In this document: piece by piece, positions 54,601 through 64,000 of the stretch
How the letters are laid out: each line of letters opens with the position of its first letter
Numbering within the stretch: position 1 is the first letter of the stretch
Assembly: GCA_032622095.1 (NCBI GenBank)
Contig: CP136065.1
Coordinates: 155,689,577 to 155,753,576, forward strand
DNA length: 64,000 bases
Direction of reading: 5' to 3'
Source of the DNA: Siphonodentalium dalli
Lineage: Eukaryota; Mollusca; Scaphopoda; Gadilida; Siphonodentaliidae
Position numbers and translations under genes: made by a program
Notes under the pieces: generated by a model
The model's database searches: none
What the model saw: only the letters and a program-made list of their open reading frames with translations
Told to the model about the DNA's origin: nothing

Positions 54601-56275
54601 AACTTGTTTTGCTTCAGTGTATAACTGAATGGGATAATCTATTCAGTATAGAACGAGTTAAGATGGCGTAGGGTGAACAATGATTGCACCCTCACAACTA
54701 TATCAGCTCCTCGCAATTGAACATTCAAAAGACTTGATGTCCCCTAACTGCATCACAGGCCCCTGGGGAAATACGAGATATATACCAATATATACTACTC
54801 GCTGAAACAGTCTCCCATTCGGGAGCCTTTATTCAGTGTCGGTGGGCCTTCGGCCCCTGCACATAGGGCTTGAAGTTGTCTATATTCACATATATTGCTC
54901 AGATGGGGGAATAGACCCGGAATAGACTCGGAAGCAGTACATATTTACAAAAGCCATCGATATGATCAGTAACATTTCGGTAGTTCCACATGTAATGGTG
55001 CTACTTACACCATGTACAAACGTTTCTGTTATCGCGTTCTTGTCATTTTATAACATTGTATTGTCAATTTTGTACGGGCGAGGGATTACCTAAGTTGAAA
55101 TAACTTGTGCCCCGATCCCTTTTGTATATTTATATACGAATAAAATATGTTTAATATAACTTACACTTTACATTAAAATACCTGTATCATTGATTCTTGC
55201 TATAGATAATGTCATGCTATTTACAGGCAGCAACTTTCGATATTTATATTGAATGAAACTGGGAAACTACATATTTTACTTGACATGCAGTTAGCTGTGG
55301 TCTATATACATTTTATAAGCATTTTCGTATTCGGTTTCAGGCACATTGTGTTTTTATATATACGGAAATGCCCGCAATAGAATGTGCGAGTGTATGAACG
55401 TACCCTAATTGTATAAACTCTCTGTGCCCGATAAACACCACACTGCACAAATGACATCATTGTGCAAATGTATAGACCTATCGGCGGTGTCATTATTCCG
55501 AACAAGAGAAACTAATGTCTACATATTTATGTGCCGATTTAAAGGGACTCAATGCCTTCGAATTTGGTTCTTGCGAATTAACATACATTTTTATAAAAGT
55601 CTGTAAATCAACTATCATCAGCAAGAACATGTTAAAATAGATCGAATTTATTATTAATATCTCTCCAACAACGAGATCGCATATCCACATCATTGCCATG
55701 TAAACATTACTGTTAAAGTGTTATTACCGATCCAATAATACTCCAAAGTTTAATCAAAATTCGGCGGTAAACAGTGCTAAACGATGTTTGTTGAGAAATA
55801 ACTAACATTTTTGTTTACGTAAATGTGGTTTCAATGCGAGAAATTCAGTCAATGGAGAACTATAAATAATTAATATATAACAACAACGTATTTCACCATT
55901 GTCTTCTTGGTTGTTATGTTTTACAGAGTTTTATAATGTTTACACATTTACCTGCTGCGAGTGCCTTGGGTCCCATTAAGTACGATTTATATACATGGAA
56001 CCAATATATATATACAGATGTGGGCTCTATCCAACAGACAATGCATTTTCACATTGATAAAAGGTTTATAGCAAATATAACAGGAAAACCGATGGAAAAT
56101 ACCATTATCTATAATTAAAATTGCATAATAATTGCTTACGGGGTTCATGCACTTTTCGATGGATTCAACCTCGGGGTACATAACATGAGTCCGCTTCTCT
56201 GTATTTCCAGGCGGCTGAGGACAATTACATATTCCACCACCAGATATCTGCTATTATCCTTGATTGCACGCTGTA
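54601..56275. other. Mostly unassigned; possible retroelement 3' end near 55075-55160
   Basis: gagggattacctaagttgaa ataacttgtgccccgatccc at 55080-55120 forms a hairpin. It is followed by cgaataaaatatgtttaata, which looks like the 3' terminus of a LINE or SINE. Otherwise nothing is recognised; the short frames are uninformative. Confidence 0.35.
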
Positions 56276-56530
56276 ATTTATTCGAGAGAATGGCGTTATG
56301 TGTTGGTAATATTTATCCAAAATTTATTGAAATAAACTGCGTCGATTAAAGATACGGGCGGAATTGGCGGTGGTTATGCTGTTAAAATATTCTCCTCCGT
56401 CAAAAACCGTCATATACAGAAAGATTTGTAAAATATAGACAGACCTTGTTCTTATACCAATCAGAAATATGGCATAAACAGTATGTTATCGTCAAATGTT
56501 TTTCGTTTGTTATGTAAACAAAAGCAAAAA
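56276..56530. repeat. 255-bp duplication, copy 1, including a MITE end
   Basis: Matches 57728-57983 in the same orientation, from ttattcgagagaatggcgtt to aaacaaaagcaaaaaac. It holds 70 bp of flank, a TTAA and about 180 bp of the 510-bp MITE. The MITE is cut at 56531. Because flank and MITE end are both shared, this copy arose by duplication of the locus at 57.8 kb (or the reverse), not by transposition. Confidence 0.88.
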
Positions 56531-56625
56531 ACATTACAAATATTTAAACAGGTTAACGCTGGTATAGTGCATAATAGTGTAAGGATCGGGTGGATACCCA
56601 GAACATTTAATTATTACTACCGTAC

Positions 56626-56740
56626 GTAAAGGCACGGGCGGCGTTCGTTGCAGAAATATTCACATTTGTTCAAATCGCCATCAACAGAGTTACAGAAGGA
56701 ATATAAATATATATATAGTTTTGTTGATATATGCTTGTCA
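56626..56740. repeat. Partial 510-bp MITE, opposite end
   Basis: aaaggcacgggcggcgttcg followed by ttgcagaaatattcacattt and caaatcgccatcaacag, then atatatatagttttgttgat. This is the AGGCACGGG end of the MITE. With 56347-56530 it may be the two ends of a single internally deleted and rearranged copy. Confidence 0.75.
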
Positions 56741-56884
56741 AAATATTCGATATCAATATCAATTTAATGAGGAACATGTAATTTGACTTTTAGTCCCACG
56801 GTATTGCATCTGGTAATGTTATAATATCCCAACAATTTTAAGTCAGCAATAAATGTCATATTTCTGTTGGTATAAACATGAATC

Positions 56885-57300
56885 AATCATCATTTTGAAT
56901 TATGTTAACGTTCCAGCACTGACAACCATATCTGGCAAGCTATTCCAGGTCATCACTATTCGTTGACTAAAGAAATATTTCCCAATGTCTTTGTTGCATC
57001 GCTTGAGAGGTTGCATCTGGTTATATGACCTCTTGTGTTTGAGTATAACGCTCCTTGCAAAAGCGTTTCTGTCCTGATATTATCACGACCGTTACGATAC
57101 GCGTAAGTCTCCATCAAGTCACCACGGAGTTTTCTGAATTTTACGGAAATTAAATTTAGTCGGCTTAGTCTATCTCTGTAAATCAGGTTTCTTTGTTGAG
57201 GGACCAGTCTAGTGGTTCTACGTTGGACGTTTTCAAGGGTTGCACAACTCAACAAAATCGACTGTGCCATTTCGTTAAACACGACGTCTGAACCACCAAC
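56885..57300 (-). pseudogene. LINE ORF2 C-terminal fragment, third family
   Basis: In minus sense the frame reads LENVQRRTTRLVPQQRNLIY, RDRLSRLNLISVKFRKLRGD and LMETYAY, then an ALYSNTRGH segment. This is the well-known VQRRATKLVP..L..LPYEERL..L.L.TLEYRRLRGDLIE region after the reverse transcriptase core in CR1/L2-like LINEs. A frameshift near 56990 precedes FFSQRIVMTWNSLPDMVV, the expected continuation. It is truncated upstream. Confidence 0.88.
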
Positions 57301-57340
57301 ATATCATCGCGCAAATACGCACATAATCGACCTATTATGC

Positions 57341-57416
57341 GAAATGGGTAGGTAATATGATTATATGATTCTGAAATAGGTATGTAATATGATTATATGA
57401 TTCTGAAATAAACCCA
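57341..57416. repeat. Two-copy tandem duplication, 37-38 bp unit
   Basis: gtaatatgattatatgattc tgaaataggta is followed directly by the same sequence, ending tgaaataaac. Minor differences. Confidence 0.85.
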
Positions 57417-57727
57417 TATTAAAGACCGTACACCTGATTAGTTGTGAGTTGGCTTATTTGTGTCATCGTCCGCACATAATGTGCTTAGACTCGCTTCATT
57501 ATGAGTCGATAATGTGACTAAAAGGCTCTCTATATCGACTCAAAATGAGGCGATTCTAAGAACATTATGTACCTAAAACAAGTTCTATTGTAAGCAGATA
57601 ATGTGCTGATTTTCAGGAGAACAGGCCGGAACTACGCAGAAATGTAAATAAACAGTTCTTCGTTCGTCCCGAACAAATCAACGATAAACAAACGAGAATG
57701 GTTTCGCCAAACGAGAGTCAATTTATT

Positions 57728-57983
57728 TAATTTATTCGAGAGAATGGCGTTATGTGTTGGTAATATTTATACAAAATTTATTGAAATAAACTGCGTCGAT
57801 TAAAGATACGGGCGGAGTTGGCGGTGGTTATGCTGTTAAAATATTCTCCTCTGTCAAAAACCGTCATATACAGAAAGATTTGTAAAATATAGACAGACCT
57901 TGTTCTTATACCAATCAGAAATAAGGCATAAACAGTATGTTATCGTCAAATGTTTTTCGTTTGTTATGTAAACAAAAGCAAAA
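57728..57983. repeat. 255-bp duplication, copy 2
   Basis: Flank and first part of the intact 510-bp MITE, matching 56276-56530. Confidence 0.88.
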
Positions 57984-58321
57984 AACGTTACAGAACCTGG
58001 CTTTTGTTTAGATCCGGATATGGTAAACATAAAGTGCGTTATTTGTTACTGTTTTCCTGATATGGAAATAATAAAGAGCGTTTATATCATTTGTGTGTGA
58101 TTAACAAATAAAATTTCGCTGTGTTATGTAAACAGAAGCAAAACTTCTGTAACACGAGCAGGCTCTTGTTTGCGTACACCACCGTACGCCTTGACGACAA
58201 TATACTATTTACGCTGATTATGTTTGGCATATGAACAAAACTATATATATTTTAATATTCCTTCTGTTGATGGCGATTTGAACAAATATGAATATTTCTG
58301 CAACGAACGCCGCCCGTGCCT
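57804..58321. mobile_element. TTAA-flanked MITE, 518 bp, inverted copy of 23280-23789
   Basis: TTAA lies at 57800-57803 and 58322-58325. The left end is AGATACGGGCGGAGTTGG and the right end cgaacgccgcccgtgcct. It is full length, in opposite orientation to copy 1, and collinear throughout (gatccggatatggt, ctgatatggaaata, cgtacgccttgacgacaata). Non-autonomous. Confidence 0.88.
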
Positions 58322-58603
58322 TTAAGATTATTGGCTACGAACCGCAACACAGTAAGTCAAATCACTAGCACATTGTTCCCCCGGCTTGTATTCTTGCCAT
58401 AATTGATCTGTATTGATCAGCTGCTAGCAGACTTTTATATCAAGGAGTTAATAAACTTAGGAAAATGACAGAACTCCAACCCAAAAGGCAAGTATTGCGC
58501 GAAGGATAAATAAAATATATAGCCAATGCTGTCGCTTAAACGGTTTATGTTCGCAAGGGGGAATTGTAAAGTAGCTTCCAAATCCCCCGAGCGAACCGTT
58601 TAA

Positions 58604-58996
58604 CCCTTTACCCAACAAACCGGCCAAAACCGGCCAAAATAAAGCTTCAACAGCCTAAAATATCTTGGGTCTGTCTCAATAAAACCATACAAATATGGAT
58701 ATCATTGGAACCGGCTCATTGACCACATTGTGATGGTTACAGTTATGCCCTGTGCCAATGCATTCTCTTATATATGCGAGTCGACCATAGGTCGCCTCGC
58801 ATATATAAGAGAATGCATTGGCCTAAAAAAACTCTTTTTTAAAAACTTTTTACCATTTTTTCTTACATTCTTTAACAATTTTATAATTTTTAATGTGTTA
58901 AGCCAATGCATTCTCTTATATATGCGAGGCGACCTATGGTCGACTCGCATATATAAGAGAATGCATTGGCACAGGGCCCTTCTGTTGGGTAAAGGG
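58604..58996. mobile_element. TTAA-flanked twin-palindrome MITE, copy 2 (well preserved)
   Basis: TTAA lies at 58600-58603 and 58997-59000. The ends are inverted: CCCTTTACCCAACA and TGTTGGGTAAAGGG. Two near-perfect hairpins, 58751-58821 and 58902-58972, each have arms of about 32 nt (gccaatgcattctcttatat plus atgcgag). The hairpins are separated by about 80 AT-rich bases and are also inverse to each other. Ends beginning CCC after TTAA fit piggyBac-type transposons. Confidence 0.9.
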
Positions 58997-59000
58997 TTAA

Positions 59001-60039
59001 GTGAGTTATATATTTTATTTATCCATCGCACAAAACTTGTTTTTTTTATGTGGGGTAAATCTGTAATTTTCCTAAGTTTTACTTTCGTTACTTCGATTAC
59101 GCCCTTACATAATGAGGTCAAGCAAACTAAGTAAAATTCATGACGTGGGGAAAACCGGAGTGCAGCTTAGCTTTTACAGATATTCTATAAGCTGGCATTG
59201 TTCCTATTGTTTATAGATGTTTAGAATTGTGAATTTTTGTATCAATTGCGGTGAATTATGAACGATAAAAACGTCCCAAAATCACAATGACTCATTTGGT
59301 TACCTGCGCAATTTGCATTTAAAATTACGTCATGAAAGTAGTACCAACCTCATAAAACTACGTTGGCATAATAAAGCTACATTGGCATAATGAACGTAAC
59401 AATTTATGTGGGCAATATCCTCTAGAGTTAGTAAGCGGTGAATAAATTCTCTTGTTATGGGAGTAATGGTGCTGATATATCTTCGGTTAATTAGCAGCGG
59501 TAATCAGAATAGAAGAAAAAAAAATGGGATTTCTTACAGAAGATTATGCTGTTCTCTTTGTGTTATATGCGCTTCGTGATTGTCCAGATTTGGTTAGGAT
59601 ACGATTAAGACGCAAATATATCAGCGAACTATATCGACCTGTCTACAGACATCGATTATGAAAGTGGTACGGCGACAATATTTATCGGCAATATCCGATA
59701 TCAGCCGATATACAAACACGTCACGTTCATGTCTGTTTATTCACGTGACCAGGTCGCTAACGTCTGCCCACGCTCGAGCACGTGACGTGTGTATACGGAT
59801 AAGCACTCGATCCTGGGAGATTCTTACGGTTATTACATCACGTGTCATGGGAGGCACAATAAGACACGCATCGCTCCACATTTATCGTGCATGTTTGATC
59901 AACTGACCGATCAAGCTATTGATATTTGTTATGTTTTTTCTTCATTATTGGCATGACGCGACGAAACATGTTAAACACGCCTTTACTAGAAAACACACAC
60001 CGGTCCTCCGTTTCATGACATTCCACACACATATGCCTT
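59001..60039. other. Unassigned; cluster of CACGTG motifs at 59720-59850
   Basis: Around 59720-59850: acacgtcacgttcatg, ttcacgtgacca, gcacgtgacgtgtg and catcacgtgtcatg. CACGTG (flanked by T/A) is the binding core of bHLH-zip factors. The open frame at 59658-59906 over this stretch has no domain. Regulatory meaning is inference. Confidence 0.3.
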
Positions 60040-60246
60040 GTCACTGAGTCGCGGCCATATTTGATCCATCCAGTCCCGTTCCGTGTTTTTAATGCTAGAG
60101 GTCAACGGTCTGAGTAGCATTCCATATATGGAATTCATGAATATTCAAAAGCTCCATATATGGAATGCTTCTCCAAAACTTTGACCTGTAGTACTAAAAA
60201 CGACGGAACTGGCTGGATGGATCCAATATTGCCGCGACTCAGTGAC
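60040..60246. mobile_element. Foldback MITE, 207 bp, copy 2
   Basis: Ends gtcactgagtcgcggccata and gccgcgactcagtgac. The central attccatatatggaat palindromes match copy 1 at 49580-49809. The terminal inverted repeat is perfect for 15 bp here. Confidence 0.88.
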
Positions 60247-60684
60247 AATACATATATACAACACGTGTGCAGATTAGAACGACGACTACGGAACGCCAAC
60301 CATTTTTATCTGCTATTGGGTTAAACGTTTATTTTGTTGGTAAATAATCCTGTTGATTGACCAAATAACCAAATGACGTTCATCTCGACAAAGAAACAGA
60401 AACTTTGAAATAAAAACATCGTAACACGTGACGTAACAGTAAATGGCATGGGGTAATTCTCCGGAAAACAATAATACACATATGTATACATACCAACGGT
60501 GTCGTGGGAAATAACAGAGAATATATCATATACATTTTTTATAAGTTTCTGGCTGCTTAAAATATCAAATTATTAAGATATCGGAAGGGGCTGCAAGATG
60601 GGACCCAAAGTGTATGACATATTTCATTGCTTCAGTGATCAGGTAACATGGCAATTACAAAATAACGTCACAACAAAAACTGAT
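60247..60684. other. No recognisable gene or repeat
   Basis: AT-rich unique-looking sequence. Confidence 0.3.
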
Positions 60685-60880
60685 CTAGAAGCTACTAACA
60701 AAAAATGGTAAAATTCCAATTTCCGGTGGCCATTTTGGCGGCCATCTGGGATACTCAGTTCCAATTTTGCACCAACAATGGATTTATGTCTTCAGCTTCA
60801 AAAGACTGTGTAGATTTGTATACATTTGACAAGAAGTTATCTCTATAATTTACATCAAACCGACTTATCGCCTCATCTGA
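60685..60880. repeat. Dispersed repeat shared with 45555-45770
   Basis: Contains tttccggtggccattttggc, ggccatctgggatactcag, ttatgtcttcagcttcaaaa and gtatacattt in the same order and orientation as the other locus. Confidence 0.7.
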
Positions 60881-61155
60881 AAAACGACGGCCATGTTTGA
60901 CGCCATCTTGTCTGGTTTCTACACGGCCACTGTTTTCGTGTTAACAATGCTTAAAAGATAAGGGACATAATAGGACAGACAATGAGGGGGTGATGTTCAG
61001 TCCTATTGGCTCCCAGACAAATTAGCATATGTACGAACCAAAGCTTTGGTTTGTTATAAAGCACACATACTTTGTGTCACGCAAATGGCCATGCACACAA
61101 CAGTTTAGTGAGCAGGCGAGTGGTATTTCGCACATTACAAGATGGACTTTATTAA

Positions 61156-61367
61156 CCGTTGGACTATCACACCCACACCAGTTTTAAAAGTATACATTGG
61201 AACGGTCTATTATTCATCTGGATGGATGTTCAGGAAATATAAGCAGACGAGTGAGACGACATACAGAAAAACAATACAATTGCAATAGATTCCAATTGCT
61301 TGCTGTGAAATATTATGATATTATTAACTGAATACTACTCGTCAATGGGTATTAAGTAAAGAAAGGG
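61156..61367. mobile_element. Decayed relative of the 8917-9166 MITE
   Basis: TTAA is at 61152-61155, but the right flank is GTAA. Shares aaaagtatacattggaacgg tctat, gaatactactcgtcaatggg and gtaaagaaaggg with the 8.9-kb element. Confidence 0.6.
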
Positions 61368-61416
61368 TAAAATACGCCCCATCATCTTGTTTGACATCAT
61401 TAACTATTATTTGCAC

Positions 61417-62022
61417 ATCTATACTAATAAAACTAAATTTTGTTTGTTTGTTATTTGTTCGTTTGCCCAGTGTTTGTCGGCTTATATAGGCGATCAAACG
61501 GTTGTACGGTCGGAGCTGAAAGTTTGCATATAGGGGTAATTTGACCAGGAGAGCGTTACTAGATAGGCCCCGTTCATATCAGATGTCTTAACAGGGCACT
61601 ACTACTTATTATATATAAATATTTTGGCCAGTGGAGACCAAACCGTTGGACAAGAGCCCGGAGATGAACATTTGTACATATGGCAATTTTGACCATGTGA
61701 ATCGTATTAGTTAGGTCCCGTTGATCTCCCATGTCTTAAAATGGCACTACTAATTAATTTAACAAAAATAGTTAACTATATACCCATAATTGTTGCAATA
61801 TGGTCGGTGATAATTGAAACACGGGGATAAATTGACCAGTAGAGTGTCATGAGATAGATGCCTTTGACATCCGACGACTTAAAGGGGGAAATATCAGCAA
61901 TACAGAGCGTTTCTTATATATTAGAATATATGTATGAACATATGTACGATGGACCATCTGATCAGGGGATTGTCATGGGATAGGCACATTTGACCTCGGA
62001 TGACTTGAAGGAGACATTATAG
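61417..62022 (+). mobile_element. Helitron-like 5' end followed by about four 150-bp tandem units
   Basis: Starts tctatactaataaaactaaa, a recurrent 5' terminus of animal Helentron-type elements. (TTTGTTTG)n follows, then degenerate units around 61470-61632, 61633-61772, 61773-61926 and 61927-62022. Each unit contains ggNaatttgaccagNNgag and atNNNNttgacatcNgatgact. No helicase. The last unit runs directly into a LINE fragment. Class assignment rests only on the terminus and layout. Confidence 0.5.
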
Positions 62023-62024
62023 TC

Positions 62025-62345
62025 ATGGGTGACTATAATTCGCATCTGAATCTTCCTTCTGAATACCATGTGCCGACTGGTCACAGTAATGGAATGGTTC
62101 TCTTGAATGGGTTTCTCGTTCGTATTGAGTCTTACTCAACCACATGCTTGATTGTAAGGGACCAACCCACACATTCTATCCCTTCTCCTCAGCGGCGTCA
62201 CCGTCTCCAATTGATCATATCACTGTGTCGTCTATTGTTGAAGATATTGTGACTCACTGTTCGATAGTTGATGACAATGAACTCAATACTTCCAATCACA
62301 TGCACGTGACGTTCTTCATCGCAATACCGTTTGTCAAGTAACTCA
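62025..62345 (+). pseudogene. LINE endonuclease fragment
   Basis: Frame 1 reads MGDYNSHLNLPSEYHVPTGHSNGMVLLNGFL. After a frameshift the second frame, from 62144, reads GPTHTFYPFSS, IDHITVSSIVEDIV and LNTSNHMHVTFFI. GDYN, HSNG, IDHI and the position of SDH (here SNH) are endonuclease landmarks. The catalytic Asp of SDH is changed to Asn, so it would be inactive. Confidence 0.8.
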
Positions 62346-63134
62346 AGTAACTTCTCCGACATTCGATTAACTATCATTTAACTGGGATAAAATAGACAAT
62401 AACGCTTACCGATCTGCACTAGAATACTAGTTGTCATGTATTATACTATGTCCAGTTGTAAGTAGAACTCAACTGCAAGACATGTATGCGGATATCGTTG
62501 ATGCTGTTACCTATGCTGCTTTCTATTCTCCTCCCAGGATGTCAAATCACAAATCTAGAAAATCCTTCTGGAACGACGAACTACGGATACTACATGGCTG
62601 TCTTGCCTGACTGAAAGCAAACTGTCCAAAGGGATAGCTGACGGTATACCACACGCGTGTGAGGTGGCTTCCTATGTCGAGTATAAAGACGCAAAACGTA
62701 AATTATGGAAGTCTCTTCGTTCAGCCAAACGTATCAGAGATCAGGAAAAGCATGAACAACTTGAGTTTTACTCAATCAACTATCGCACTCGTTTTTGGAA
62801 AACGCTGAAATAAAATTCCACTTCGTCACACGTGTGTAGTCTCAGTAATGTGATAATGTTCAATGGCGAAACCCTCCGAGACCCAGATGATATTGTATCA
62901 GCTTGGCCTTCATATTTCGAACATCTTTGCACCCCAGACAATCACGACGATCCTGAGTTCGAACCGACCATACAAATGCGACTCGCGTCCTTATGAAACC
63001 GACACCGCGTTGACTACGCAACGAATGTCTCGCGAACGTTCCACATTCCCTTTAGGACGGATTGCAAAAGAGAGTCAGCTGCCTATTGACATCGTTTGTG
63101 CTACACGAGTCGGTTGCATACGCACGTGATCTGA

Positions 63135-63726
63135 ATGCACGTGCTTGTGTGTGTTTTCTGGATTCCACATAAAGCCTTCGACCGTGTTTGGTACGAAGGC
63201 CTCGTAGTAAAACTCAGCCAGCATGGTTTCAAAGGCAAAATTCTTCGACTCATTGCTAACATGTACACCGACTGCACCAGCAGAGTGATGGTAAATGGTC
63301 TGCTATCTGAACTATTGACGATCTTGCAAGAAGCAAGGCAGGGGGGGGGGCTGTAACATCTCCTTTCTTCTACCTCATGTTCATAAATGACTTGTTGGAC
63401 GCACTTACCGCATCGAACAGCGGATTTGTCATATAGGACACGTGGTGTGTGCTACGCCCACTACTGCAGACGACATCGCTTTGATATCGACTTCTAAAGC
63501 TGGATTGGAAGAACTCATGGACATGTTCAACAGTTACAGTAAGTCGTGGCGGTTCGTTTTCTCGCACACGAAGAGCGCTATTATGGTGTTTAATGAAACT
63601 AAGAGTCAACATGACCGACACAAGAGAACACTATCCATTGGTGAGCAACGACTACCCGAATCTACCGAAGCAGTGCATCAATGCAAAATTACCATCGTAG
63701 GTCTTCTGCCGTCTCTCACAAGATGA
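63135..63726 (+). pseudogene. LINE reverse transcriptase palm fragment
   Basis: One frame reads FWIPHKAFDRVWYEGLVVKL (normally LD..KAFD) and continues through NMYTDCTSRVMVNG to a RQGG site. The neighbouring G run, ggggggggg at 63343, has caused a frameshift. The next frame holds TPTTADDIALIS, NSYSKSWRFVFSHTKS and FNETKSQHD. The LD preceding KAFD, a catalytic aspartate site, is lost. Confidence 0.85.
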
Positions 63727-64000
63727 GGACATTGATTTATGTCAGGGACAATGCTAAACAATGCACACCAACGACGATGGCTTCCCTTTTAAAATTTATC
63801 GTCCTACCAAAAAGCCTATTTGGATGTGAGATTATGCCTCTCTCTCTTCAGACTCGAATACATATAACATGGAAAAGGCTTATACCGCACATAATTAAAA
63901 GCACATACAAGGACTTCCGACGAGCACTCATATATAAGAACATCGCTATACTGGGACTCATGCCACTTGAAAGAGAAATTCATGTTAAGAAACTCGTCTT

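Larger units (their letters stand above)
62025..64000 (+). mobile_element. LINE (TADD family), decayed, running off the window
   Basis: Plus-strand coding remnants in correct order over 2 kb: endonuclease middle, linker, reverse transcriptase palm, thumb and the GLMPLEREIHVKKLVF segment at the very end of the window. It is in several frames with multiple stops. The family is the same as 50330-52800 by shared PTTADDI, SKAGLE and FNETKSQH segments. The 5' end lies inside the endonuclease. Confidence 0.85.

Noticed and set aside
54800-54870. Rho-independent terminator-like hairpins (ggtgggccttcggcccctgc)
   Set aside because: Short GC hairpins occur by chance. The genome is an animal one, and no gene ends there.
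47671-64000. Upstream receptor exon (N-terminus to TM3) on the minus strand
   Set aside because: No frame with TM1-TM3 landmarks (GN..V, LA..D, DR at a donor) was found. It probably lies above 64000.

Overview
The window is non-coding-rich, AT-rich animal nuclear DNA. It has no bacterial-style operons, ribosome sites or dense ORFs. Two GT/AG-bounded exons on the minus strand encode adjacent pieces of a rhodopsin-family G protein-coupled receptor. Exon 2 (47452-47670) runs from the DRY-Y after transmembrane helix 3 (TM3) through TM4 and extracellular loop 2. Exon 3 (11991-12141) covers TM5 and the start of intracellular loop 3. Their sequence and splice phases fit a tachykinin-like peptide receptor. 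Everything between them is a single intron of about 35.3 kb. The upstream exon (N-terminus to TM3) and the downstream exons (TM6-TM7, tail) were not found and presumably lie outside the window. On that reading almost the whole window is intronic. The organism is an animal; a lophotrochozoan, most likely a marine mollusc, is my guess from the receptor residues and the style of repeats, and is not proven.

The rest is dominated by mobile elements and repeats, many nested. Region by region: 1-11.5 kb holds a duplicated 340-bp repeat, a Helitron-like end with tandem units, several 2- to 4-unit tandem repeats, a 770-bp purine tract, a TTAA-flanked MITE (miniature inverted-repeat transposable element) and a family with GACGTGGC inverted ends. 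11.5-12.2 kb holds one copy of a 400-bp dispersed repeat and exon 3. 12.5-15.9 kb is a mosaic of two repeat modules in both orientations carrying a conserved TATAAATA motif. 17.3-26.4 kb holds modular hairpin repeats, a LINE (long interspersed element) tail, a 510-bp TTAA MITE and tandem arrays. 26.9-32.0 kb is a nest of elements. An outer inverted-repeat element contains a LINE 3' end and was split by a second element with a 9-bp target duplication. The inner element carries a 19-unit array of 160-bp monomers in an A-B-C higher-order pattern and a third small element. 33.6-38.0 kb holds a TTAA foldback MITE, a 1.15-kb foldback with a 9-bp target duplication and a twin-palindrome MITE. 38.1-46.4 kb is a giant inverted repeat with a minisatellite core, interrupted by a 4.2-kb LINE with a clear 9-bp target duplication; that LINE itself carries a 1-kb insertion. 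47-64 kb holds exon 2, a second copy of the 400-bp repeat with a long hairpin, two 200-bp foldbacks, three or four LINE remnants, an inverted second copy of the 510-bp MITE, a second twin-palindrome MITE and a second Helitron-like element.

The elements do not form a pathway; they are independent insertions in a receptor gene. If the receptor is transcribed across its introns, the long inverted arms would fold into double-stranded RNA. All reverse transcriptase genes seen here are broken (stops, frameshifts, 5' truncation, insertions), so none looks active.
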